Shown here: positions 16,361-24,884 of the stretch, piece after piece
How positions within the stretch are numbered: position 1 is the first letter of the stretch
Layout of the letters: the number at the start of each line of letters is the position of its first letter
Notes under the pieces: model-generated
The model's database searches: none
What the model was told of the DNA's origin: nothing
Seen by the model: only the letters and a program-made list of their open reading frames with translations
Source: Myxococcales bacterium
Lineage (GTDB): Bacteria; Myxococcota_A; Polyangia; Polyangiales; Polyangiaceae
Assembly (NCBI GenBank): GCA_016706225.1
Contig: JADJKB010000021.1
Span: 62,001-126,000 of the forward strand
Length of the DNA stretch: 64,000 nucleotides
Direction: 5' to 3'
Made by a program: the position numbers and the translations under genes

Positions 16361-17476
16361 TCACTGCGAATCGTCCTCGTCTTCGTCTTCCGTGGCGGCC
16401 GGCGCGCTCGCGTCCCCCGCGTCGGCCGACCCGGCCTGGGCGTCACCTGCGTCGGCCCCCGCGTCATCCCGCGGGCCCACATGACCGCGCATGCGCTGAA
16501 CCTGGGCTTGCATGAAGGTCGCCGTCTGGTCGTGCCCGTCCTGCCCCACCCACGTCATCGTCAAGAACGACGTCGAGCTGAAGCGCGCGGACAGGATGCA
16601 AGCGGTCAGGCGATCAATCGTGATTTCACCGTCGGCATCACCGCGCAGGTTGGCGAGGGTTGCGGTGAGCCCGGGCTCCGTCGGGTGCGGGACCTCTTGC
16701 CGCGGAGCCTGATGGCGCGCGCGAATGCCGATGCGCGCGGTCTTCTTGGTCAGCGCGATCAGCGTCGCGTCCGCGATCTGCAGCGCCTTGACACCCCGCG
16801 CCTCCATCGGCGCGCTGAACCGCCAGCGCGCGCCCACACCGACCGGCTCCGGCGGCAAACGAAATGGAAAATAACGCTGCCCGCTCAGGGCTTCGTCGAG
16901 GATCTTCTTGATCTCGGGCGGAGGCACCACACCGCCGACGTTCTCGGTCGTAACCGAGATGATTTCTCCGTTTTCGGCCACGAGCGAGCGCGTGGTCAGC
17001 CCCTTGAGCAGGCCGAACGCCGCGTTCAGCTTGGCCAGGAAATCCGCCGGCGCAGTCGGGCTCGAGAGCTCGATGCGCTCGAGCGTCGCGCGTTCATCGA
17101 CCATGCGCAGTTTTCTACCGTCGCGCTCCTCGACCACGGGATCGGCGGTGCCACGCTGGACCTCGACGTTCAGCCTCAAGCTTGACGTCGGCGCCTTGGC
17201 GGGCGGCATGTCGGAGCGCCCGAAGGAGCCATCACTCTCCGTCTCGAGCTCGTAGACGAGGCCTGCCCAGCGCCCGAGCTCGAGCTTGAAGCGCGGCTCG
17301 GCGCCCTGGCTCAGGACCTCGACTGCGCCTGGCGCGGGCTCTGCCCCTGCATCTGGTGCAGAGCCGACGGGTTTCTTGCGGCACATGGTGTCGCAGCCGG
17401 GAGCAAACAACGCCAGGACGAGCAACGCCCGAACGACGCGCCGTCGCTCCGCTCTCGGGCGAGTACCGCTGTGCAT
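16361..17476 (-). CDS. Lipoprotein of unknown function (possibly DUF6263-like)
   Basis: I start at the ATG at 17474-17476, which gives MHSGTRPRAERRRVVRALLVLALFAPGC, a good lipoprotein signal with a basic n-region and lipobox FAPGC; an upstream ATG at 17500 would lengthen it by 8 residues. The 371-residue product has a Pro/Ala linker, then a beta-rich domain of about 270 residues (RWAGLVYELETESDG, LTTRSLVAENGEIISVTTE, GVGARWRFSAPMEARG). It ends in a low-complexity acidic tail of Asp/Ala/Glu. The beta domain reminds me of DUF6263, but only by general appearance. It is divergent from the GH5 gene with about 95 bases between the starts. Confidence 0.65.
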   Translation of the reverse strand: MHSGTRPRAERRRVVRALLVLALFAPGCDTMCRKKPVGSAPDAGAEPAPGAVEVLSQGAEPRFKLELGRWAGLVYELETESDGSFGRSDMPPAKAPTSSLRLNVEVQRGTADPVVEERDGRKLRMVDERATLERIELSSPTAPADFLAKLNAAFGLLKGLTTRSLVAENGEIISVTTENVGGVVPPPEIKKILDEALSGQRYFPFRLPPEPVGVGARWRFSAPMEARGVKALQIADATLIALTKKTARIGIRARHQAPRQEVPHPTEPGLTATLANLRGDADGEITIDRLTACILSARFSSTSFLTMTWVGQDGHDQTATFMQAQVQRMRGHVGPRDDAGADAGDAQAGSADAGDASAPAATEDEDEDDSQ

Positions 17477-17562
17477 CGGGGCTGACGCTATCACGCGCAT
17501 CGATGGCCGAGCCACGAGCTCGGGCGGTCGCCATTCGCCCGCTCTTCGCGGCTGATCTAAGC

Positions 17563-17598
17563 TGAGAGCGATGCTGAGAGCGATGCTGAGAGCAGGCT
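17563..17598 (+). repeat. Three-copy 12-base tandem repeat over a start codon
   Basis: The unit GCTGAGAGCGAT is present nearly three times in a row (the last copy diverges in its final bases). Each of the first two copies supplies a GAGAG-type ribosome site and, with the next base, an ATG, so the GH5 gene has two equivalent starts, 17571 and 17583. Confidence 0.7.
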
Positions 17599-18950
17599 GG
17601 GTCATGGGCCTCCTGATGGCGGTCGTCGGCTGTGGCGACGGCGATGAACCCGAGCCCGCGAAACCGCGCAGCTGGCACGTCGCCGGCGGAGCGATCCGCG
17701 ATCCGGAGGGACGCGCGGTGCTCCTGCGCGGCGTGAACCTCGCCAACGCACACAAGCAGCCTCCGTATCTGGCCTTTCACGGGCCCGCAGATTTCAAGCG
17801 TCTGAGCGGCGACTGGGGCCTGAACCACGTCCGGTTTCTGCTCTCGTGGTCGGCCATCGAACCCGAAAAGGGCAAGTGGAACGAGGCTTACCTGGACGAC
17901 GTCGCCACCCGCATGGACTGGGCGCTCGCCGCCGGCCTCCGGGTCGTGCTCGACATGCACCAGGACGTGTACGGTGAGGGGTTCGGTGGCAACGGTGCCC
18001 CTACCTGGACCTGTGACGACGCGCACTACCTGAAGTTCACGCCGACCACCCCGTGGTTCCTCAATTACCTCGATCCGGAGGTCGTCGCGTGTGTCGATGG
18101 TTTCTGGAACGGCAGCGAGCTGCGCGCGCATTACACGGAGGCGTGGGTCCGGGTGGCCACGCGGCTCGGAAAACATCCCGCCGTGCTCGGCTTCGACCCG
18201 ATGAACGAACCGTTCTGGGGCTCGCACGCCACCCTCACCTTCGATGCCGAGGTGCTGCAGCCGTTCTTCGAAGACTTGACCCGCGCGATCCGCACCGAGG
18301 CTCCCGACTGGCTGGCGTTTCTGGAGCCCTTCGCCGGCAAGAACCTCGGGTTCGCCACGAGCCTCCGGCCATTCGGGGTGAAAAACGTCGTCTACGCGCC
18401 GCATGCGTACGACACCAGCGCCGAATCGGGGCAGGGCTTCGCGCCATCTTCGCGCGCGGCGTTCATTGCGCGCATCAGCCAGCTCCGCGCGGAGGCCGAC
18501 GAGCTCGGAGTTCCGCTCTGGATCGGCGAGTACGGCGGCACCTCGGGCTCGCCGGGCATCGAGGCCTACGTCGACGCCGCGTTCGACGGGGCCGCTGCGA
18601 ATGCCGCGGGCTCGGCCTACTGGTCCTACGACAAGGACGGCGGCTACGGCCTCTTGAATGAAGACGGCAGCGAAAAGAAGAACGTGCTGGCGGAGCTCGT
18701 GCGCCCCTACCCGGAGCGGGTCGCCGGCGATCTCGTGGACTTCGAGTGGGACGAGGCCGCGAGCCGGCTCTTGGTGCGCCTGATCCCGAAGAACCTGGGC
18801 GCCGCGACGGAAATCCGCGTGCCGGCCGCTGTATATCCGAACGGCTACCACGTGAGCTGCGGCAGCTGCGAGAGCGAACAGCTCGCCGGCAAAGTGCTGG
18901 TCCGAGGTGTCGAGCCCGGCAACCCGGCGTTGATCGAGCTCGCACCGTGA
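17571..18950 (+). CDS. GH5 glycoside hydrolase lipoprotein, endoglycoceramidase-like
   Basis: The 459-residue product has a lipoprotein signal (lipobox VVGC, Cys21). The GH5 TIM barrel spans about residues 37-360. The acid/base is Glu213 in DPMNEP and the nucleophile Glu320 in WIGEYGG. The segment LDMHQDVYGEGFGGNGAPTW at about 127-146 is characteristic of the endoglycoceramidase/glucosylceramidase branch, which cleaves the sugar from glycosphingolipids. A C-terminal beta domain of about 80 residues follows, as in that group. I infer a secreted, membrane-anchored enzyme acting on glycolipids of prey or of the cell itself. Other beta-glycosidic substrates are possible. The start falls in a tandem repeat, so either 17571 or 17583 may be used. 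Confidence 0.8.
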   Translation: MLRAMLRAGWVMGLLMAVVGCGDGDEPEPAKPRSWHVAGGAIRDPEGRAVLLRGVNLANAHKQPPYLAFHGPADFKRLSGDWGLNHVRFLLSWSAIEPEKGKWNEAYLDDVATRMDWALAAGLRVVLDMHQDVYGEGFGGNGAPTWTCDDAHYLKFTPTTPWFLNYLDPEVVACVDGFWNGSELRAHYTEAWVRVATRLGKHPAVLGFDPMNEPFWGSHATLTFDAEVLQPFFEDLTRAIRTEAPDWLAFLEPFAGKNLGFATSLRPFGVKNVVYAPHAYDTSAESGQGFAPSSRAAFIARISQLRAEADELGVPLWIGEYGGTSGSPGIEAYVDAAFDGAAANAAGSAYWSYDKDGGYGLLNEDGSEKKNVLAELVRPYPERVAGDLVDFEWDEAASRLLVRLIPKNLGAATEIRVPAAVYPNGYHVSCGSCESEQLAGKVLVRGVEPGNPALIELAP

Positions 18951-18997
18951 ACAATTTCCGTGGACCCGCTCGGGCCGGGCTTGGCAACCTCGGGGGC

Positions 18998-19480
18998 GTG
19001 ACGGCAAAGGCCACGCTCGTGTTCCTCGCGCTCTCGAGTCTCGCCGGTTGTGAAACGGACGCACCGACTCCTCGCAAGGAACCACCACCAGCGCCGGCGG
19101 CAAAGGTCGAGCTGGTCGAAGCCGAGGCCACCACCGACGCGGTCTCCGTGATCGCGCGGGAGGCTGCGCGCGCGCAGAAGGACGGGCGGAAGCTGATCGT
19201 GTACGTGGGAGCACCCTGGTGCGAGCCGTGTGTGCGCTTTCACAAGGCAGCGGCAGCGGGCGAGCTCGACGCCAAGTTCCCCGACCTGCGCCTGCTCGAG
19301 TTCGACCACGACCGACACGAAGCAGCGCTCACCGCTGCCGGCTGTGTGTCGCGGTTGATCCCGCTCTTCGCGCGCCCCAGCCCCGACGGCCGCTGCTCCG
19401 AGCAGCGCATGGAGGGGTCGATCAAAGGCGAGGGCGCGGTCGCGGAGATCAGCCCGCGGCTCGCCGAGCTGTTGAGGTAA
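18998..19480 (+). CDS. Thioredoxin-like lipoprotein
   Basis: The product has 160 residues with a lipoprotein signal (TLVFLALSSLAGC) and a Pro/Ala linker. A thioredoxin-fold domain follows, with the redox motif WCEPC (C-x2-C) after IVYVGAP. It is shorter than TlpA/ResA proteins and lacks a clear cis-Pro loop, although RLIPLF may correspond to it. It could act in disulfide exchange at the membrane, suitably placed among many Cys-rich exported proteins. The GTG at 18998 gives a normal signal length; an upstream GTG at 18947 overlaps the stop of the GH5 gene and would add 17 residues. Either way the two genes are probably one operon. Confidence 0.75.
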   Translation: MTAKATLVFLALSSLAGCETDAPTPRKEPPPAPAAKVELVEAEATTDAVSVIAREAARAQKDGRKLIVYVGAPWCEPCVRFHKAAAAGELDAKFPDLRLLEFDHDRHEAALTAAGCVSRLIPLFARPSPDGRCSEQRMEGSIKGEGAVAEISPRLAELLR

Positions 19481-19610
19481 CTCCGCCAACGCTCGGGCTC
19501 CTGTCGCATGGGCATCCCGTGCGAGTGGCGTCTGCGATGGCCTGAGCTCGAAGCGCTGTACTCGGCGCCCCGCTCGCGTCGCAAGGCGAAGCCGCGTACA
19601 CTCTCTCGAC

Positions 19611-20285
19611 ATGCGGGCGGCTTGGAGCATTGGCAGCGCGGCGTTGCTCACCAGCGCGTGTCTGTCGCTCGGCTCGTCCGAAGACGACTCACCGCCCGCC
19701 GATGCAGGAACCGGCGGCACGAGCGTGGCGGATGGCTCCTGGTTGACCGGCGGCAACTCGAGCGGTGGCGCCGCCGGTACTGCAGGCACGACCGGCAGCG
19801 GTGGCGCACCGGGCGGGTCCGGCGGCACCACCAGCGGCAAATGCAGCGTCGACGCCGACTGCGACGACAAGAACCCCTGCACCAACCACTTCTGCACGAA
19901 CGGGGCCTGCGCCTTCGCACCCACGACCACCGACGACGGCAACCCCTGCACGCTCGACTCCTGCGATCCCGTGCTCGGCGTTCAGCACGCTCCGAAGAGC
20001 TGTGACGACGGCAACGCCTGCACCACCGACAGCTGCAACCCGTCGACCGGCTGCGTGAACGCACCGAAGACGTGTGATGACAAGAACGAGTGCACGGTGG
20101 ACACGTGTGCACCGGCCACCGGCTGCAGCTTCACCGCCATCGCCAAGCCCACCACGGTCTGCGGCACGTATTGCAACAGCGGGTTCTTCATTTCCGGCCA
20201 GAGTTGTCTGGTCTCGGTGTGTTCGGGCGCCTGCACCTACGGTTACAATCGCGTGACCTGCTCCCCATCTGCGGAGCCAAGCTGA
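19611..20285 (+). CDS. Cys-rich lipoprotein with Dicty-CTDC-like repeats (frameshifted near its end)
   Basis: The 224-residue frame has a lipoprotein signal (AALLTSAC), a Gly/Thr/Ser linker and then, from about residue 77, four repeats of the form CDDGNPCTxDSCDP-x-GC. This pattern is that of the Dictyostelium CTDC repeat, seen in extracellular matrix proteins and in many myxobacterial exported proteins. After residue 218 the frame ends in SPSAEPS. The next frame continues with a second copy of the preceding C-terminal motif, so a base is probably missing near 20260. TACACT, a possible -10 hexamer, lies 9 bases before the ATG. Function unknown; extracellular binding is likely. Confidence 0.7.
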   Translation: MRAAWSIGSAALLTSACLSLGSSEDDSPPADAGTGGTSVADGSWLTGGNSSGGAAGTAGTTGSGGAPGGSGGTTSGKCSVDADCDDKNPCTNHFCTNGACAFAPTTTDDGNPCTLDSCDPVLGVQHAPKSCDDGNACTTDSCNPSTGCVNAPKTCDDKNECTVDTCAPATGCSFTAIAKPTTVCGTYCNSGFFISGQSCLVSVCSGACTYGYNRVTCSPSAEPS

Positions 20286-20404
20286 CGACGTGTGACACGT
20301 TTTGCCCGACCGGCTACGTGGCGGATTCGAAGACTTGCTCCGGCGCGTGTGCGGCCTCGTGTGGCCTCGACGGCAACGCAACGGTGTGCAAGAAGTCGGG
20401 CTGA
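20261..20404 (+). CDS. C-terminal continuation of the Dicty-CTDC-like lipoprotein
   Basis: This frame gives 47 residues: a short lead with C, then CDTFCPTGYVADSKTCSGACAASC and a final CKKSG. It repeats the layout of the last part of the previous frame (YCNSGFFISGQSC, VCSGACTYGYN). No start codon with a ribosome site belongs to it. It is therefore the true end of the gene beginning at 19611, displaced by an apparent one-base deletion in the C-rich stretch at about 20259-20266. Confidence 0.55.
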   Translation, partial: LPICGAKLTTCDTFCPTGYVADSKTCSGACAASCGLDGNATVCKKSG

Positions 20405-20662
20405 CGACGCGCGCGAACACGGGTGGGACGCGATTTGCGCCCAGGGAGTGTCCTATCCCTCCGGCGGCGCCCAGATCACCAACACCTCGCCGTCCGACGC
20501 CCGCAGGTAGACCAGCATGCCGGCGTCGTCCCTGCGCAGGCAACGAACCCGAAAAGGAGCAGCAAGAGAGAGCGCATCCCCGCAACACTAGCCCGGCCGT
20601 CGGTCGCGTGGCGAACGCGGGCGCGACGTAGCTTTCGCCCTCGACCGCGCTATTGTGCCGGC

Positions 20663-22228
20663 ATGCTCTGGCAGGCGCGGCTCCCCCGCACATTGGCACT
20701 CACGCTGTCCCTCGCCGGGTGCTCGGGCACCGAAGCCGGCGACGTCCCTGGGACCGGCGGCACCGCCAGCGGCGGCGCGGGCGGAGTCGCGGGCAGCGCA
20801 GGCACAGGCGGCGTCGAGGCCGCGCCGGACGGCACTCTGCCGTCGCACCCGAGCCAGCTTCCGTTCTCGTACTCGCGCCCCGACAAGGGCACGCCGCTCA
20901 GCGCCGCGGAGCTCGACCAGGCGACGACGGACTATCTCGATCTGCTGAGCAAGCTCCGCTACTTCGAGTTCCTGGACGAACGCGTGCATGGTTGGCCGGA
21001 GTCGAGCGGTGGGTACTGGTACGGCACGTGGTGGAGCGGCGCCGACGTCATCAAGCAGAGCGGCAAGCTCACCTACCGCCACAACGACGTCGGCGGGGAC
21101 AACAACGGGCTGCGAACCGCGCCTCTGATGGAGGGCGTGTGTTTTGCGCATGCGCTCTGGAAGAAACCCAAGCACGAAAAGCTGCTCCGACGTTTGATCC
21201 GCGGCTTCAGCTCCTGGTCCTTGGCGATGGTCACTCCCGGCGGCGAACCCGAAGGAGCGCTCCTCACGCGCGCGGCCTATCTGGAGAACTTCACCGACAC
21301 CGACCGCGACCTGAGCGTCGATTACAGCCTGAACCGGCCGGGCAAAGACAACGGCGCCACGGAGTACGTTCAGATCGCGAAGAACCCCAGCTTCGGGGAC
21401 ATCTGGGTGAAGAACAAACGCTCGAAGGACGACATCGGCCACATGTTGCGCGCCGCCTCCCAGCTCGACTCGTGCGCATCGAGCCTGAGTGCGGCGGGCA
21501 AACAAGACCTGAGCGAGCTTCGACGGCTGTATGTCACCTGGGCCCGTCGAGTCGAGGACGACGAGTGGAAGATCGCGACCTACGACAAGAGCCTGAAGGT
21601 CTGGTATCCGGCGGGGCTCGCGACATTTTCGCTCCTGGGTAACGCCGAGTGCACGCCGGTGCTCTCGATCCGCCTGTTCGGGCGCTGGGCGCCTCGAGAC
21701 GACGTCAATTGTGGCAACGGGGTCGGCGGTCTGGACACCGCCATCAGCAACGCCAACGATCAGAACGGCGAGATCCTGCGCTCGTTCCACGAAGCGACGG
21801 CCAACGCGGCGCTGATCGCGAACCAGACCGACCTGGCGCAGAAACTCCTCGGCGGTCTCGCCCAGCGCCTCGATCAGAGTCTGGACGGCTTCGAGGCCGG
21901 CACTCCGCCCAAGTTCATGGACGAAAAGAGCATGTCCGATCTGATCGTCCACTCGGCCAACGCGGGTGTGCCCCTCACCTCGCGCGAGGTCCGCTTCCTG
22001 CACACGCAGCTGAAGGTGGCGAAACAGAAGCTGCTGTCGAGCTCGAACGCGGCGTCGCTCGACACCAGGAGCGCATCCGTGCCCGATGGCAGCTACGCGT
22101 TCGAGCCGTCGAGTGCGGGCGTCGACTTCAAGAGCCTGGGCGCGCTGCTCGGTACCTGCGCCGCACAGTACCGAAACCCGAGCGGCAAACCCGTGTTCGA
22201 CTGCAAGAAGGTCGCGGCTGGGAACTGA
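20663..22228 (+). CDS. Large lipoprotein of unknown function
   Basis: The ATG at 20663 begins a 521-residue lipoprotein with lipobox SLAGC and a Gly/Ala-rich linker. The mature protein is mostly helical with many aromatic residues (GYWYGTWWSGADVIKQSGKLTYRH), and contains evenly spaced helices that could form an alpha/alpha toroid. There is a Cys pair near the end (LLGTC, VFDC). The W/Y/D/E-rich loops would suit carbohydrate binding or cleavage, but I cannot name a family and this is only an impression from composition. It stands alone, with 258 bases upstream in which I see no clear promoter. Confidence 0.7.
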   Translation: MLWQARLPRTLALTLSLAGCSGTEAGDVPGTGGTASGGAGGVAGSAGTGGVEAAPDGTLPSHPSQLPFSYSRPDKGTPLSAAELDQATTDYLDLLSKLRYFEFLDERVHGWPESSGGYWYGTWWSGADVIKQSGKLTYRHNDVGGDNNGLRTAPLMEGVCFAHALWKKPKHEKLLRRLIRGFSSWSLAMVTPGGEPEGALLTRAAYLENFTDTDRDLSVDYSLNRPGKDNGATEYVQIAKNPSFGDIWVKNKRSKDDIGHMLRAASQLDSCASSLSAAGKQDLSELRRLYVTWARRVEDDEWKIATYDKSLKVWYPAGLATFSLLGNAECTPVLSIRLFGRWAPRDDVNCGNGVGGLDTAISNANDQNGEILRSFHEATANAALIANQTDLAQKLLGGLAQRLDQSLDGFEAGTPPKFMDEKSMSDLIVHSANAGVPLTSREVRFLHTQLKVAKQKLLSSSNAASLDTRSASVPDGSYAFEPSSAGVDFKSLGALLGTCAAQYRNPSGKPVFDCKKVAAGN

Positions 22229-22383
22229 AGCTGGGTCGGGGCTGCCGCTTCACGCAGTCGAGGCTGCGGGCGCGCGTGGAGCTCGCGCCGGCCGAAATAC
22301 GCCGCGAGGTTCTTCGAGCTCCCGTGCCAAGCCGCTCACGGATGCGACTGCGGCGCGCTGCCGAGTTCGAGTAGTCTCACGTC

Positions 22384-23355
22384 GTGCCCTCCACGCTCCG
22401 TGTGCTCCTGGCTCTGGCAGTCGCCGTCGGCTGCAGCCCGGCACCCGCGCCGCCGGCACTGAGCGCACCGCCGGAACGCGCCGCAACGAGCGCGCCGAAC
22501 CCCGGGCCCACGGCAGCTCCTTCCCCACCCCCGACAGCGTCCGGCTCCGCAGCCCCGCCACCGGCACCCGCCTGGGAAGAGTCTCCGCTGAAGCGTTTGC
22601 CCCCGGAGTTCGTCACCTTCGGCGAGAGCCCGCGCCTCGAGTGCGGCAAGTTTGTCCTCGAGGCGCTGACGGATGCTTCGAGCAACAACGAACCGTACGT
22701 TCGTGTCACGGCTCACAACGGCAAGCCAATCTACCAGGCCAAAGGCCGAGAGTACTCGGTCGGGCGCGGCGAGCCGCGCATGCGTATGTCGCTGCTCGCC
22801 GACTGGTGTGGTGATCTCACCGGGGACGGCGTTCCGGAGCTCTTGCTCACCGAACGCACGATGGGGGCCCACTGCTGTTACACCCACTACGTCGTGTCGC
22901 TGACCTCGCCGACGCATCGCCTGTTGATGTGGGAGAAGGGCGACGGCGGACACGGCGTGCTGCCGGTGAAGCTCAAGCCCGGAGCGACCTGGCAGCTGCT
23001 CAGCTGGGACATCATCGACCCGCCGTTTTCGGTCGCCGCGGGAGACCCGGTCTTGTCCTACGCCACCACACCGTCGTTCCCCATCGTGTTCGATCTGGTC
23101 GGCGGCAAGTACCAAAAACATACGTTCGCATTCGGAGCAGCGCTCGCCAAGCGTCGCGAAGCGGAGCGTGCCGAGTGCCGCGACAAACCCGCTCAGTGCG
23201 AGCTCTCCGAGCTCCTCGAGTGGGGCTACGGCCTGATCATCGGCGACTGGGCCCAAGAAAAATCGGCGGCCGTTCCCGACGCAGAGCTGCGAACGCGCCT
23301 GGACGTTCGCGCCGCCGCGATGAAACGTCTGCTCGAACAGCGCCTCGGTCGCTGA
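22384..23355 (+). CDS. Lipoprotein with an FG-GAP-like calcium loop
   Basis: The product has 323 residues. A lipoprotein signal (ALAVAVGC) is followed by a Pro/Ala/Ser-rich linker to about residue 62. The soluble domain has a motif DWCGDLTGDGVPELLL, the form of the calcium-binding loop in FG-GAP/integrin-type blades, followed by GAHCCYTHYVVSL. Only one such loop is seen, too few for a full propeller. The start is GTG at 22384, with TAGTCT, a possible -10, ending 6 bases before it. Function unknown. Confidence 0.65.
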   Translation: MPSTLRVLLALAVAVGCSPAPAPPALSAPPERAATSAPNPGPTAAPSPPPTASGSAAPPPAPAWEESPLKRLPPEFVTFGESPRLECGKFVLEALTDASSNNEPYVRVTAHNGKPIYQAKGREYSVGRGEPRMRMSLLADWCGDLTGDGVPELLLTERTMGAHCCYTHYVVSLTSPTHRLLMWEKGDGGHGVLPVKLKPGATWQLLSWDIIDPPFSVAAGDPVLSYATTPSFPIVFDLVGGKYQKHTFAFGAALAKRREAERAECRDKPAQCELSELLEWGYGLIIGDWAQEKSAAVPDAELRTRLDVRAAAMKRLLEQRLGR

Positions 23356-23433
23356 AGCGCGGGCGCTCTAACAAGCACGCAGCCGAGGGTCGTCGAGCGC
23401 CGACGCCCCGCCGAAAGCTGCTAATATCGACGA

Positions 23434-23727
23434 ATGTTCATCGCTCGTTTGCTCGCGGTGCTGGTGACCGGCAGCCGCGTCGAACGGGAGGCGGTCTTGC
23501 ACGATGCGATCCTGTTGCGGCTCGCGGATGGCACGCTCTGCCAGGGCAGGGCGCTGGTCCTGTCGTCACTCGAACGCGGCGGCGGCGCTACCTACAGGGT
23601 CATCGACGCCGGGCCCGACAGCGTGAGCGTCGCGCTCCAGGTTCCCGACGTGCCCGGCCACCTGGAATTCACGCTGCGCGGCGAGGCCGTCGACGGAAAG
23701 CTGATCGCGGTCCACGTCGAGGTCTGA
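23434..23727 (+). CDS. Small conserved-looking protein of unknown function
   Basis: The product has 97 residues and no signal peptide or membrane helix beyond a weakly hydrophobic N-terminus (MFIARLLAVLVTG). It is predicted to be mostly strands (AILLRLADGTLC, YRVIDAGPDSVSVALQV, LEFTLRGEAVDGKLIAVHVEV), consistent with a small beta-barrel. TAATAT, a good -10 hexamer, lies 6 bases before the ATG, which suggests a leaderless or nearly leaderless message. Codon use is like the neighbours. It is convergent with the IPP isomerase gene, 4 bases apart. I do not recognise it. Confidence 0.5.
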   Translation: MFIARLLAVLVTGSRVEREAVLHDAILLRLADGTLCQGRALVLSSLERGGGATYRVIDAGPDSVSVALQVPDVPGHLEFTLRGEAVDGKLIAVHVEV

Positions 23728-23731
23728 ACCC

Positions 23732-24781
23732 TCAGCCTGCCTGGCTGATCCACCGGGAAAACTCGCTGGAAAATAGCCGCGGCACCCGGCGAAGGGCCGC
23801 GAGATCCGGTGCACCGCTGAGCAGCATCGCCGCTCGAAGCTCCTCCTCGATGCGATCGAAGAGCGCGTTGGCAGCGTCCACTCCGCCGCTCTCGAGCGCC
23901 TTCAACACCGGGCGCGCGAGCCCGGCTGCGTTTGCCCCGAGCGCCACGGCTTTGGCCACGTCGAGCCCCGAGCTGACTCCGCCGGTGGCGAAGACACTGT
24001 CGAAGCCATGCCCAGCCACGAACACGAGACTCACCGCAGTCGGGATCCCCCAGTCCCAGAACGTCTCGCCGAGCGCGCGCCGCGAAGCATCCCCGCGATG
24101 GGTCTCGACCGCAACCCAGCTGGTCCCTCCGGCGCCAGAGACGTCCACATGCCGCACTCCGCGCGCGCGAAGTCGCCGGGCCACGTTCGCCGAGATGCCG
24201 CAGCCCGTCTCCTTGACGACGACCGGCACGGGCAGCTCCCGAACCAGACGCTCCAGAGTGTCGAGCCCGCCGCGAAAGTCTCGATCGCCGCCCATTTGCA
24301 CCAGCTCCTGGGCTGGGTTCAAGTGCACACACAGCGCGTCGGCGCCGACGGCCTGCACGAGCCCGCCGAGCTCGTCGCTCGACATGGTCGTTGCTTGCAC
24401 CAGCCCCACGTTGCCCAGCAGCAGCACGTTCGGCGCAACGTCGCGCACCGCGTAGCTAGCGAGCAGCGACGGATCCTTGTGCATGGCGCGCTGACTTCCG
24501 AGCCCGAACGCGTATCCCCGTGCTTCCGCCAGCGCAGCGAGGTCTCGGTTGATGCGCCCGGCTCGCTCCGTGCCACCCGTCATTCCCGCGATCAAGATCG
24601 GCGCTCTCAGTAGCTTGCCGAGCACGTTCGAGCCGAGGTCGAGCTCATCGACCGCCAGCTCCGGCAGTGCGTTGTGCACGAAGCGCATCTGCTCGAACAA
24701 CGTCGTGGTCTGACGGAAGCCGACGTCGCCGTGGGCCGCGAGATCCAGGTGGTCGTCCTTGCGCTTTCCGATCTCGCTCAT
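23732..24781 (-). CDS. fni: Type 2 isopentenyl-diphosphate delta-isomerase
   Basis: I start at the ATG at 24779-24781 (MSEIGKRKDDHLDLA), which gives 349 residues, the usual length; longer frames upstream lie in the divergent promoter. Type 2 enzymes are FMN- and NADPH-dependent TIM-barrel proteins that interconvert IPP and DMAPP. Family features seen are GMTGG, the GLGSQR segment, LHLNPAQE, VVKETGCG, VDVSGAGGTSW and ATGGVSSGLDVAKAVALGA, which form the flavin and diphosphate sites. It diverges from the mevalonate-pathway operon, which needs exactly this activity to make DMAPP. Confidence 0.93.
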   Translation of the reverse strand: MSEIGKRKDDHLDLAAHGDVGFRQTTTLFEQMRFVHNALPELAVDELDLGSNVLGKLLRAPILIAGMTGGTERAGRINRDLAALAEARGYAFGLGSQRAMHKDPSLLASYAVRDVAPNVLLLGNVGLVQATTMSSDELGGLVQAVGADALCVHLNPAQELVQMGGDRDFRGGLDTLERLVRELPVPVVVKETGCGISANVARRLRARGVRHVDVSGAGGTSWVAVETHRGDASRRALGETFWDWGIPTAVSLVFVAGHGFDSVFATGGVSSGLDVAKAVALGANAAGLARPVLKALESGGVDAANALFDRIEEELRAAMLLSGAPDLAALRRVPRLFSSEFSRWISQAG

Positions 24782-24844
24782 CGAGGAAGAAGCGGGCCAC
24801 ACATGGGCGAAAAAGAGAAGGCGGAAGCGCGGACCGCGAGAGCA

Positions 24845-24873
24845 TTGACAGCCCCGCGGCCGCTCCCTACGCT
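24845..24873 (+). promoter_or_regulatory. Promoter of the mevalonate operon
   Basis: TTGACA at 24845-24850, a 17-base spacer, and TACGCT at 24868-24873. The ATG of the first gene is only 11 bases after the -10 hexamer, so the leader would be about 5 bases. Confidence 0.65.
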
Positions 24874-24884
24874 TTGTCCGGAAA

